A DNA stretch of 64,000 nucleotides from JASTVH01 sp042862465 (GTDB lineage: Bacteria; Pseudomonadota; Gammaproteobacteria; Pseudomonadales; Oleiphilaceae). The position numbers and the translations under genes are program-made. The notes under the pieces are model-generated. The model saw nothing but the letters and a program-made list of their open reading frames with translations. It made no database searches and was not told the DNA's origin. The stretch spans positions 496,001 through 560,000 of the forward strand of contig JASTVH010000002.1 in the NCBI GenBank assembly GCA_042862465.1, written 5' to 3'. Below, one piece after another: positions 1 through 7,996 of this stretch (position 1 is its first letter; every line of letters starts with the position of its first letter).

Positions 1-630
1 ACCATTGCCGAACAGGAGCGTCACGCGCAGGAACTGGAAAGCCACGTGGCGGCGCGTACCCACGAGCTGCAACAGGCCCTGGAGCAGTTGGGCGAGGCCA
101 ATGCGGAGTTGACCCGGCTAAGTACCACCGACCCGCTGACCGGCCTGCACAACCGCCGTTACCTGACCGAGCGGCTGGAGCAGGAATGGAAACTGGGGTT
201 TCGAAATCAAACACCGCTGTCTCTGCTGCTGATGGACATCGATCATTTCAAGCAGATCAACGATACCTACGGCCACGTGGTGGGGGACGCCTGTCTCAAG
301 CAGATGGCCGCTGTGCTGGCGGGTCAGGCGCAGCGTTCGGCGGACATTGTGGCGCGTTTTGGCGGCGAGGAATTCATTGTCATCCTGCCGGATACCCATC
401 TGGATGGCGCCCGGCACGTAGCGGAACGGATACGCCAAGAGATCGCCGCTCTGCAGGTACAGCATGACCAGTCTCGGGTGCGGATGACGGTGAGTATCGG
501 CGTGGCCTGTGCCATTCCCCAGGCCTCGGTTCCTCCTGAGAGACTGCTAACGGCCGTGGATGATGCGCTTTACCGCGCCAAAGCAGAGGGTCGCAATCGG
601 GTTTGCGCCCCTGCCGCCGATCAGGCCTGA
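1..630 (+). CDS. Diguanylate cyclase (GGDEF), 5' end cut by window
   Basis: The frame is open from base 1, so the gene starts upstream and only its last 209 codons are here. They begin with a heptad-like helix (about the first 40 residues, rich in E, Q, A and L), typical of the coiled linker ahead of a GGDEF domain, then a full GGDEF domain. The active-site motif is GGEEF within RFGGEEFIVILPDT. An RSAD sequence lies five residues before it and fits the RxxD inhibitory I-site, so the protein should make c-di-GMP from two GTP and be product-inhibited. The sensory N-terminus is not visible. A GTG at base 46 could be mistaken for a start but the coding frame runs through it. The stop overlaps the end of the convergent MMPL gene by 10 bp. 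Confidence 0.93.
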   Translation, partial: TIAEQERHAQELESHVAARTHELQQALEQLGEANAELTRLSTTDPLTGLHNRRYLTERLEQEWKLGFRNQTPLSLLLMDIDHFKQINDTYGHVVGDACLKQMAAVLAGQAQRSADIVARFGGEEFIVILPDTHLDGARHVAERIRQEIAALQVQHDQSRVRMTVSIGVACAIPQASVPPERLLTAVDDALYRAKAEGRNRVCAPAADQA

Positions 631-3113
631 TCGACGGCCTCGGGGCCAAACGGTTTGAAGACCCGAATCAGCTGTGGCAGTAGCGTCAGCGCCCCCAACA
701 AGGCCATGGCCATCGCCAGGCTGGTCAGCAGCCCGAAATACACCGTGGGAATGAAGTTGGAAAGCACCAGAATGGAGAAGCCGGCGATCACCGTCAGCGA
801 GGTGTAGAGCATGGCCCGGCCGATGCTGCCATGGCAGCGGTAGAGGGTGGCCCGGTAGTCGCGGTCTTTGGCGAACTCCACCCGGAAACGGTGAATATAG
901 TGAATGGTGTCGTCCACCGCGATCCCCACGGTGATGGACGCCACGGTGATGGTCATCAGATCCAGCGGAATCCCCCACCAGCCCATCAATCCCAGTACGG
1001 TCCCGGCGGCCAACAGGTTGGGCGCAATGCCGATCAGCGCCAGGGACAGGGAGCGGAACAGCAGCAGGAACATCAGGGTGATCGCCACGAAGACGATGCC
1101 CAGGGTCTTGATCTGGGAATCGAACAGGCTTTGCAGCATGTTGTTGTAGAGCACGGCCATCCCGGTCAGGTGGACTTCCCCGGGCTTGAAGCCCATGTCG
1201 TTGACCAGCTTGTCCTCGATACGCTCGATCAGCTGGTTGCGGTTGAGGCCCGGCAGCGAGTCGATCAGGCGGATGTTGAGGCGGGCCTGATGGTGGTCGC
1301 TGGCAATGTAGGGCTCGATCAGCGTGCCCTGGAGATCCTCGGGGAAGACCTTGGGCACGAAAGCCAGCTCCAGGGGCTCGAGCGGTTCACCCTGGTTGAT
1401 GCGTTCGGTCAGGCGCACCGTGGTGGCGATGGAGAGCACCTTGCCGGAGGCATCCAGTTGGTTCAGGTAGTCGTGGGTGTCCTTGAGCAGGCCGATCTTG
1501 CGCTGGGTGAACCAGGTGTCTTTCTGGGCCTGGTTCTCGCAGTCCGGATCGATGAAGGGATCGCAGTCGGCATTGGCCTGGTCATCCTTCTCCTCATAGA
1601 AGGGATCACCGACGATCACGTCGAGCGGGGTAGTGCCGCCCAGCTTGTGGTCGATCACCAGCATGCCCTGATGGATCTCGGTGCTGTCCTTGAAGTAGTC
1701 GATAAAGCGGTTCTCCACGGACAGCCGGCTCATCCCGGTCACTGAGAACACCAACAACAGGGCGCTGACCGCCAGCACCTTGCCACCGTGGCGCTCGGTC
1801 AGGCGGGCGAAGGTGGTGGTCAGTGAGTGCTGGCCGCCCGCCTCACGGGGCGGCCGGGCCCGGGGCAGCAGCACCACCACTGTGGGGAAGACGGTGAAGG
1901 CGATGACAAAAGCCACCGCCATGCCCAGGGTCATCATCCAGCCGAAGTCGATCACCGGGCGGATGCCGCTGAAGGTCAGGGAGCTGAAGGCGACGATGGT
2001 GGTCACGGCCATGTAGAAACAGGGTTTGGCCATGGCCTTCACGGTGGCCCAGGTCAGGCTCTGGGCATCCGCCTCGGGCCGTTCCTGCTGGTACTCGCGG
2101 AAACGCACGATCAGGTGGATCACCAGGGACAGCGTGATGATCAGCAGCAACGAGACAAAATTGGAGGAGATCACCGTTACCGGCCAGTCCACCCAGCCCA
2201 GGTAGCCGACGATGAACCAGACCGTGAGCAGGCAGCACAACAATGGCGTGACCACCCAGCGTGACTGCCGGAAGATGATCGCCAGAGTCAGCAGGATGAA
2301 CACCACGACCCCGATGCCGAAGGTTTCCAGATCGTTGGCGATAAAGCGGATCATGTCGGTGACGATCATGGGGACGCCACCCAGGTGGATTTCGGCGTTG
2401 TCGCGGTAGCCGTCCAGAATCGTGCGAATGCGGGCGACCAGGGCTTCCTGGCGCTCGGTGAGTGTTTCCTGCAGCGCCCGGAATTCCCGGCTGACCTGGG
2501 CCAGTTCGGCGGCGTCGTCCGCGTTCAGGCCCTGTTTGGCCTGTTTGTCCTGCAGCGCGTTGCGGCGGTCGAGCAGCTGGTAGTAACGCTCCGGCGTGGG
2601 AATGTTGACCTGGATGGCGGTGGTCTGGGCGTCCTCGCTGAGCAGCAGGTTCGGGTAGAGCGGGTTGTCGAGCAGCGATTGCCGGGCCTTGTCCAGGGGT
2701 ACCGGATCCTCATCCAGATTCTTGAGATGGGGCTGGACATCGCGCAGCGAGAGCTCCGGACTGTAGAGCAGCGGCACATTGAGGATGCTGTTGGTGGAAC
2801 TGACGCCCTCCACGGCGGCCAGATCATCACGCAGGTTGCGCAGGGTGTCGATCGACTGGCGGGTAAAGAGCTCGCCTTTGGGGTCATACGTCACCACCAG
2901 GAACTCGTCGGTGGACTCAAAGCGCCGCGCCATGGTCCGGTACAGCTCCAGGGCCTGGTCGTTTTCCAGGGTCAGGGATTCGGAGGAGGCATCCAGACGA
3001 AACTGTTTGATGCCCAGGCCGACCACCAGGCCCAGAATCAGGATGGCCAGCAGGGTCATCACCGGATGCTGGAGGACGACGCGGCGGTAGAGTGCGGAGA
3101 ACTGAGGGATCAC
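621..3113 (-). CDS. MMPL/RND-family exporter (efflux permease-like)
   Basis: An 830-residue protein with the duplicated RND layout. One N-terminal membrane helix (about residues 18-38) is followed by a periplasmic domain (40-250), a helix bundle (260-420), another single helix (about 447-465), a second periplasmic domain (470-640) and a final bundle to residue 820. The second loop contains an acidic, cysteine-containing stretch (NADCDPFIDPDCENQ), possibly a disulfide or metal loop. The family (MMPL, related to HpnN-type exporters) moves lipids or hydrophobic compounds with the proton gradient. No membrane-fusion or outer-membrane partner gene is adjacent, so it probably acts alone or with distant partners. 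The substrate cannot be inferred. It is convergent with the GGDEF gene and diverges from yheV. Confidence 0.85.
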   Translation of the reverse strand: MIPQFSALYRRVVLQHPVMTLLAILILGLVVGLGIKQFRLDASSESLTLENDQALELYRTMARRFESTDEFLVVTYDPKGELFTRQSIDTLRNLRDDLAAVEGVSSTNSILNVPLLYSPELSLRDVQPHLKNLDEDPVPLDKARQSLLDNPLYPNLLLSEDAQTTAIQVNIPTPERYYQLLDRRNALQDKQAKQGLNADDAAELAQVSREFRALQETLTERQEALVARIRTILDGYRDNAEIHLGGVPMIVTDMIRFIANDLETFGIGVVVFILLTLAIIFRQSRWVVTPLLCCLLTVWFIVGYLGWVDWPVTVISSNFVSLLLIITLSLVIHLIVRFREYQQERPEADAQSLTWATVKAMAKPCFYMAVTTIVAFSSLTFSGIRPVIDFGWMMTLGMAVAFVIAFTVFPTVVVLLPRARPPREAGGQHSLTTTFARLTERHGGKVLAVSALLLVFSVTGMSRLSVENRFIDYFKDSTEIHQGMLVIDHKLGGTTPLDVIVGDPFYEEKDDQANADCDPFIDPDCENQAQKDTWFTQRKIGLLKDTHDYLNQLDASGKVLSIATTVRLTERINQGEPLEPLELAFVPKVFPEDLQGTLIEPYIASDHHQARLNIRLIDSLPGLNRNQLIERIEDKLVNDMGFKPGEVHLTGMAVLYNNMLQSLFDSQIKTLGIVFVAITLMFLLLFRSLSLALIGIAPNLLAAGTVLGLMGWWGIPLDLMTITVASITVGIAVDDTIHYIHRFRVEFAKDRDYRATLYRCHGSIGRAMLYTSLTVIAGFSILVLSNFIPTVYFGLLTSLAMAMALLGALTLLPQLIRVFKPFGPEAVDQA

Positions 3114-3279
3114 GGGTCAGCGGGTCCTTTTTGGGGCGTGGGGGCCATATCTGTCCGGACAGGTACGCATTCGTTATTCAATCCGCCCACTGTTAAAATT
3201 GGGGCCATCTTACCAGACGTGGGTGATGTCCCGAATTCAGGAAACGGCGCCCGTTCGCGGTTTCAAGGTGAAAGGTAGC

Positions 3280-3522
3280 ATGCAAACGACCAAACGTTTT
3301 ATCGCCGGGGCCGTGTGTCCCCGCTGTTCCGCGATGGATCGCATAGTCACGTTCTCGGACGATGAGGGTTCCTATCGCGAGTGCGTGGCCTGTGATTTCT
3401 TCGAGAAACTGCCGGAGGAACAGCCGGATTCGGCGCCTCAGCCCCAGACCCGGGTGACCCGGCCGCTGGAGAAAGATCCCAATGTGCAGCAGGTGGTGAT
3501 CTTTCGGAGTTCGGAGGACTAG
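3280..3522 (+). CDS. yheV: YheV family putative zinc-ribbon protein
   Basis: An 80-residue protein starting MQTTKRFIAGAVCPRC, matching the YheV family (E. coli YheV begins with a very similar KRFIAGAxCPxC). Two CxxC pairs (CPRC near residue 14 and CVAC near residue 39) form a likely zinc ribbon. The C-terminus ends with the family's VQQVVIFR-type strand. I chose the ATG at 3280 because an AAGGTG ribosome site lies just upstream and the homologous start aligns; the same frame is open further upstream. In E. coli yheV follows prlC, but here it stands alone, divergent from the MMPL gene. Its cellular function is unknown. Confidence 0.85.
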   Translation: MQTTKRFIAGAVCPRCSAMDRIVTFSDDEGSYRECVACDFFEKLPEEQPDSAPQPQTRVTRPLEKDPNVQQVVIFRSSED

Positions 3523-3553
3523 TCTGGATTTGCCTGATGGGCCGAGAACTCTC

Positions 3554-3659
3554 GCAGAGGCAGGGGTGCTTTCCTACGCCGCGCTGCCAGGCCTTCCCTG
3601 ACCTGGCAGCGCTACCGCGACGTCCCTGTCGCTGCTTCAGAAAGCACCCCTGCCTCTGC
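3554..3659. repeat. Nested inverted repeat predicted to fold as a three-way junction
   Basis: Perfect 20-bp outer arms lie at 3554-3573 and 3640-3659. Inside are two further hairpins: an 11-bp perfect stem at 3581-3591/3602-3612 with a 10-base loop, and a 5-bp stem at 3617-3621/3628-3632. It sits between yheV and the metallo-beta-lactamase gene and codes for nothing convincing. Its size and fold resemble small dispersed intergenic palindromic elements (REP/BIME or MITE-like). I saw no second copy in this window. It could also act as a terminator for yheV, although no T-run follows. Confidence 0.7.
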
Positions 3660-3793
3660 CGACGGCGCAGCTGTAACGAGGTTGCGGCGTAGAGCCCCGC
3701 CCCTCCGTGGGAGAGGGGTTGTTGGCAGTGCAATCCACAGCGCGACGCGCTACTGTCGAGGAACCTCCATCCTTGGCTACAGGGAGACCCACC

Positions 3794-4765
3794 ATGACCA
3801 GGAAGTCGCTCTTCACCGCTGCTGTTCTCATACTGCTGACCGCCACCACCTGGGCGGCCGATACCGTCAAGGTTACGCCCCTGGGCGGTCAGGACGGCGA
3901 GTTCTGTGCTCTGGACCGGGCCCTGGTGTTTGAAGACCCCAACGGCACCCGGATTCTCTACGATGCCGGCCGCACCGTGGCCGGGCCTGATGACCCCCGC
4001 TTGGGCGACATCGATATCGTCCTGGTCAGTCATGTTCATGGCGATCATATCGGCGACCGTCATATCTCCAAACCCAATGCCGGCACCTGTGCCGCGCCGG
4101 ACAGTTCGGTGAATGACGCGCCTCTCTCCAACAGTGTGAAAATCGCCAAGGCCAAGAACGCCACCATGGTCACCGGCAGCGAGATGGCCAGCTTTTTCGC
4201 CGCCAAACTGGAAGCGGCCGGGGGGAATCCCGCCAAGTCGCAGCTGGTGCGTTTCGGGGCCTGGAAAGAGGTCAACGGCGTGGGGATGACGACGGTGCAG
4301 GCCAGTCACAGCAACGGCCTGTCCCCGGACCTGATCGGCGGTGAGCTGGGTCAGTCCATGAAGGAAGCGGGCCTGACGGCCTACGTGGGGCCGCCTACCG
4401 GTTATGTGCTCAAGTTCAGCAACGGGCTGGTGGCCTACCTGTCCGGTGATACCGGCTTTACCGCCGAGCAGGAGAAGGTGGTCAAGGACTACTACAACGC
4501 CCAACTGGTGGTCATGAACATCGGCGATACCTACACCACCGGTCCGGAGGAAGCGGCGTTCGTGATCAACCAGTGGGTTCAGCCCACCAGCGTGATCGCG
4601 TCCCATGCCAATGAGCCAGCCACGGTGAATGGCAAGGTGAAGACGGGGACACGTACTGCGGCTTTTGTAGAGGCCAGCAATGTTCCGGTGATCGTGCCGC
4701 TCAGCGGTCGTACCCTGGGTTTCGATTCACGTGGGGACTGCGTCGAGGGGTGTCCGAAGCGCTAA
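3794..4765 (+). CDS. Periplasmic metallo-beta-lactamase-fold hydrolase
   Basis: A 323-residue protein starting at the ATG preceded by AGGGAG. Residues 1-22 are a Sec signal peptide (basic start, hydrophobic core, cleavage near TWA-ADT), so the product is exported. The metal motif HxHxDH is intact (H80, H82, D84, H85 in SHVHGDHIGD), and later histidine and aspartate ligands are present (LSGDTGF; ASHANEP). This is the UlaG-like or arylsulfatase-like branch of the superfamily, with unknown substrate. A possible earlier start at 3707 in the same frame would remove the signal peptide from the N-terminus and lacks a ribosome site. It stands alone, 87 bp before the alcohol dehydrogenase gene. Confidence 0.85.
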   Translation: MTRKSLFTAAVLILLTATTWAADTVKVTPLGGQDGEFCALDRALVFEDPNGTRILYDAGRTVAGPDDPRLGDIDIVLVSHVHGDHIGDRHISKPNAGTCAAPDSSVNDAPLSNSVKIAKAKNATMVTGSEMASFFAAKLEAAGGNPAKSQLVRFGAWKEVNGVGMTTVQASHSNGLSPDLIGGELGQSMKEAGLTAYVGPPTGYVLKFSNGLVAYLSGDTGFTAEQEKVVKDYYNAQLVVMNIGDTYTTGPEEAAFVINQWVQPTSVIASHANEPATVNGKVKTGTRTAAFVEASNVPVIVPLSGRTLGFDSRGDCVEGCPKR

Positions 4766-4852
4766 GGTATGGTTAAAAGATAGCCAGTCCGGTCGGGCCG
4801 TGATTTACTGGGCGGGCGAGGTGAACCACAACCCAGACCACAGGAGCCTGAC

Positions 4853-6061
4853 ATGTCCAGCCTCACCGAGCGCCTCCGCATCAAGGCGCAGCTCTCCGCC
4901 CTCAAACTGGCTTCCAAGGTGTTGCCCTCCCCCCGACCTCTGGTGTTGCTGGGACCCGGTTCCGCACAGCGCTTCTGCCGTACGCTGCGGGACCTGGGTG
5001 TGCGCCACCCCCTGGTGGTCACCGATGGAGTGCTCTACGAACTGGGGGTGCTTGATCCGATCCTGCGGCGTTTGCGGCGGGAGAAGCTGGCGGTCACGGT
5101 CTATCAGGGCGTCACGCCGGATCCCACCGAGCGGGTGGTGAACGAGGGTGTTGCCCTGCTCAAGCACGCTGGCTGTGACGCGGTGCTGGCCATAGGCGGC
5201 GGTTCTTCAATTGATGCCGGCAAGGTGATTGCCCTGGCTGCGGCCAACGACTGTCCAGCGAAGAAGCTCGTTGGTGTGCTCAAGGCCCACCGGGCGGCCC
5301 TGCCCCTGTTCGTGGTGCCCACCACCGCCGGTACTGGCTCGGAGGTGACCGTGGGCGCCGTGATTTCTGACGATCACAGCCATAAAAAGGGGCTGGTGAT
5401 CGATCCCAAACTGGTGCCTCGTGCCACGGCCCTGGATCCCAGGTTGATGCGCGGCATGCCGCCCAAGGTGACCGCTGAAACCGGGGTCGATGCCTTGACC
5501 CACGCCATCGAAGCCTGGATCAGCGACTTTGCGACCCCTGAGACCGATCAGTTCGCCGGTGCCGCCACCCGCCTCGTCTTCCAGAACCTCCCCCGGGCCT
5601 TTGCCGACGGTGAGGACCTCGAGGCGCGGGAAGCCATGGCGCTGGCAGCGCACTACGCGGGCCTGGCGATCAATCAGACCGGGGTCGGCTATGTGCATGC
5701 CATTGCCCATCAGTTGGGTGCCCTTTACCGCGTGCCTCATGGCCGGGCCAACGCCATCGTGCTCCCCCATGTGCTGGGCTTCAATCGCCAGTCCTGCAAT
5801 CGCCGTTTTGCCGCCTTGGCGCGGACTGCGGAACTGGTCGCGGATGCCACCGACGAGCAGGCCACAGCGCGTCTGTTTGAGGCGGTCGAGCATCTGCTGG
5901 GGCAACTGGCGATTGACCGTCATGTCACCGGACTAAGTGCCGAGGAGTTCGCCGATATCGTTCGGGCAGCCTTTGCCGAGGCGCACGGAACCTATGCGGT
6001 GCCCCGCTACATGGCACAGGCGGACGGTCAGCGGATTCTCAAGGCAATTGCCGCCGAATAG
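4853..6061 (+). CDS. Iron-containing alcohol dehydrogenase
   Basis: A 402-residue group III alcohol dehydrogenase. It has the cofactor-binding GGGS (residues 115-118, AIGGGSSIDAGK), the TAGTGSEVT loop, and the metal-binding segment TGVDALTHAIEAW followed by HAIAHQLGALYRVPHG, which together supply the Asp and three His ligands for Fe2+. Family members interconvert alcohols and aldehydes with NAD(P)H; the substrate here is unknown. The ATG is preceded by an AGGAG site. The gene lies 87 bp after the metallo-beta-lactamase-fold gene and may share its transcript. Confidence 0.93.
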   Translation: MSSLTERLRIKAQLSALKLASKVLPSPRPLVLLGPGSAQRFCRTLRDLGVRHPLVVTDGVLYELGVLDPILRRLRREKLAVTVYQGVTPDPTERVVNEGVALLKHAGCDAVLAIGGGSSIDAGKVIALAAANDCPAKKLVGVLKAHRAALPLFVVPTTAGTGSEVTVGAVISDDHSHKKGLVIDPKLVPRATALDPRLMRGMPPKVTAETGVDALTHAIEAWISDFATPETDQFAGAATRLVFQNLPRAFADGEDLEAREAMALAAHYAGLAINQTGVGYVHAIAHQLGALYRVPHGRANAIVLPHVLGFNRQSCNRRFAALARTAELVADATDEQATARLFEAVEHLLGQLAIDRHVTGLSAEEFADIVRAAFAEAHGTYAVPRYMAQADGQRILKAIAAE

Positions 6062-6098
6062 GGCGTGGAAATGGTGTGAGGATCTTGTGAGATAGAGG

Positions 6099-6143
6099 CC
6101 GAGGCTACAGGCCAGCCCCGGGTGGGGTGCCGTGCAGCCTCGG
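6099..6143. terminator. Possible stem-loop between convergent genes
   Basis: An 8-bp inverted repeat (CCGAGGCT at 6099-6106, AGCCTCGG at 6136-6143) encloses a GC-rich loop between the stop of the alcohol dehydrogenase gene and the stop of the convergent Ysc84 gene. There is no clear T-run on either side, so a Rho-independent role is uncertain. Confidence 0.25.
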
Positions 6144-6156
6144 GCGAGTGGCGGGC

Positions 6157-7104
6157 TTACTGCAGCTCGTCCTCGGTTACCGCGTCATCGCCGTTTTTAT
6201 CCAGTTGTTGCATGCTGGGGTGGGGCCGGGTCTTGGATCCCTGGCCTTGATTACCCGCAGCCGTGGCACCAAAGGCGCTGAGTTCTTCGCGGCTGAGTTT
6301 GCCGTCACCGTTCTTGTCGAGGCGGTCGAAGTCCTTGCGGATCTGGGAAACCGCCTCCTGCTGTGGCCGGTTCATACCTCGCTGCTGACCGGACAGCTGG
6401 TTCTGCAGCTGATCCTGGTGAGGGTTCTTGACCTGACCGGTCAGGACTGCCTTGGGCGAGGTGGGCTGCTGATAGTAAGCCTGGTTGGCTTCATCATCCC
6501 ACACTATATCGCTCACGCCGATGGACGCTTCGGCCATGGCCCCTTCGGTTTCGCTCCAGACCACAACATCGCCCTTGCCCCAGTTATTCTGGGCGTCGGC
6601 TGACCAGTTGATGATGGACAGGCCCGCGTTGGCGTTAAGGGAGAAATTGTTGGACTGGGTGAAGGTTTCCACCGCCTTGTCACTCATCAGTAACATGGCC
6701 ATGGCGCCGGCCTCGCCACCGGCTTGCGCACCGAAGCTGAGTCCGCCGATGTTATAGAAGGCAGGATTGCTCCAATGCTGCTGACGCTGCTTGAGCAGCA
6801 CGCCCTGGCCGCCCTTGGCGCCGACCAGCAATGCGGCGGTCGCGTAGTCCGGAATCACGAAAACACCCTGAGCCTTGCTCAGCACCTGTTTCAGTTCCGG
6901 CTGCTGTTTCATGGTTTCTACCACACGGGCCGCTTCATCGATTTCCTTTTTGGCATCGCCCGCGTCCTCAGGGGATTGCGTGCGCATCTGGGATTGCTGC
7001 GTCTGCTGACTGTTCATTGTCTGCTGGGCTGCCAGTACCGTGGGAGCACCGGTGACCAGACAGAATGCGCAGGCTGCGGCAATAGTTGGCAATCGGCGTT
7101 GCAT
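6157..7104 (-). CDS. Secreted SYLF/Ysc84-domain protein with C-terminal EF-hands
   Basis: A 315-residue protein. The ATG at 7104 follows a near-perfect AAAGGAGGTG site; upstream in-frame codons are not needed. It has a signal peptide (about residues 1-26), a short Q-rich linker, and a Ysc84/SYLF domain (about 60-225) recognisable by QGVFVIPDYA, LLVGAKGGQGVLL, PAFYNIGGLSFGAQAGG and VEGAMAEASIGVSD-like strands. The C-terminus carries two EF-hand loops: DKNGDGKLSREE (canonical) and DKNGDDAVTEDE (Gly at loop position 6 replaced by Asp). SYLF domains bind phosphoinositides in eukaryotes; the bacterial proteins are periplasmic or surface lipid-binding candidates. The fusion suggests calcium-dependent behaviour (inference). 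Confidence 0.85.
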   Translation of the reverse strand: MQRRLPTIAAACAFCLVTGAPTVLAAQQTMNSQQTQQSQMRTQSPEDAGDAKKEIDEAARVVETMKQQPELKQVLSKAQGVFVIPDYATAALLVGAKGGQGVLLKQRQQHWSNPAFYNIGGLSFGAQAGGEAGAMAMLLMSDKAVETFTQSNNFSLNANAGLSIINWSADAQNNWGKGDVVVWSETEGAMAEASIGVSDIVWDDEANQAYYQQPTSPKAVLTGQVKNPHQDQLQNQLSGQQRGMNRPQQEAVSQIRKDFDRLDKNGDGKLSREELSAFGATAAGNQGQGSKTRPHPSMQQLDKNGDDAVTEDELQ

Positions 7105-7301
7105 GGAAACACCTCCTTTGCAAATGCGGTTTGGGGTTGGCCCCAATACCGCCGGTACTGTCCCTTATATCCGGCCCTATCGGGGCGATGACCAGACTGT
7201 TTTGAAGGGTCATCTCCCAGCCACCGTGACGGCGGGGGGCGGTGACATCAAGAGAGAGGAGGTTACGAAGTCTGTAATGTTCCACGGCATGCATCGGGCA
7301 G

Positions 7302-7354
7302 CCGGCGGGTCTGCTGCGTTGGCGCCAGAGTTGTGGAAAACCGAGACCCGCCGG
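7302..7354. repeat. 11-bp inverted repeat with 31-base loop, possible terminator
   Basis: CCGGCGGGTCT at 7302-7312 pairs perfectly with AGACCCGCCGG at 7344-7354. It lies just downstream of the minus-strand coiled-coil gene (stop at 7377) and could end its transcript, but no T-run follows, so the function is unproven. Confidence 0.35.
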
Positions 7355-7376
7355 GATGATCGCTCTTTTCGACCCG

Positions 7377-7853
7377 CTAGATGCTCTGGTCGCGTTTGCG
7401 GGTCTGGCGTTCTTGCTGCATTTGTTTTTCGGTCTCTTCCCACGTTTCGGAGAGGTCTTCGTAGGCTCTGGAAAAGCCGCGCTTTACCGAGTCCCAGGCC
7501 GAAGCCGAGCTGTCCTTCAGGCGGTCATACCAGTCGGCAACGGTACTGCGCTGTTGCTCCAGGGCTTTCAGCTTGTCGTTCAGCGCCTCGCGGCTGTCTT
7601 CGCTCATCTCGTCCCAGTTGTCGGCCAGGCGCTCGCGCAGCTCCTGGATTCGGGCATCCAGCTTGTCCAGGGTTTCGGATGCGGCCGCGGTGGCCTTGTC
7701 CCGCTGTTCGGCGCTGTAGTCGCCGAGCTTGTCGATCAGCGCTTCGGTGTCGTGCTGGAGTTCGTCGATGGTCGGTGGCTCTTGGGTGTCGGCCGGGGCG
7801 AGGGAGGCGACGGCCAGCAGCAGGGCGGCGATCAGGGGGCGAAGTGTGCGCAT
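7377..7853 (-). CDS. Secreted coiled-coil protein, sll1863-like stress protein candidate
   Basis: A 158-residue protein with a clean signal peptide (MRTLRPLIAALLLAVASLA, cleavage near residue 21), then almost entirely charged amphipathic helix. It has many heptad-spaced leucines (LDKLDARIQELRERL, LNDKLKALEQQ) and a C-terminal segment with W and AWDSVKRGFSRAYEDL. That tail resembles small coiled-coil proteins of the sll1863 stress-response type and apolipoprotein-like periplasmic helices; the match is from memory and not certain. An AAGGAGTC-type ribosome site precedes the ATG. It lies upstream of the Ysc84/EF-hand gene on the same strand, separated by 272 bp holding an inverted repeat. Confidence 0.7.
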   Translation of the reverse strand: MRTLRPLIAALLLAVASLAPADTQEPPTIDELQHDTEALIDKLGDYSAEQRDKATAAASETLDKLDARIQELRERLADNWDEMSEDSREALNDKLKALEQQRSTVADWYDRLKDSSASAWDSVKRGFSRAYEDLSETWEETEKQMQQERQTRKRDQSI

Positions 7854-7996
7854 GGTGACTCCTTTTCTCGTGAGACCTGTTAGATGTTGGATACCACAGC
7901 CGTGAACAGCTTGTCACTGCACAGGGGTCAGGAGCATACGCGCAGCCCGGGGTGGCGCTTTCGTCGACCCCTGTCATGCACAATCCGTCTTCCCTT

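Noticed and set aside
831..1745. A plus-strand open frame of about 300 codons inside the MMPL gene
   Set aside because: It is opposite a well-supported transporter gene, is full of His/Gln/Gly, and has no ribosome site; typical of antisense frames in GC-rich DNA.
3347..4606. A long minus-strand frame across yheV and the metallo-beta-lactamase gene
   Set aside because: It crosses two well-supported genes and the inverted-repeat element and shows no domain; a frame shadow.
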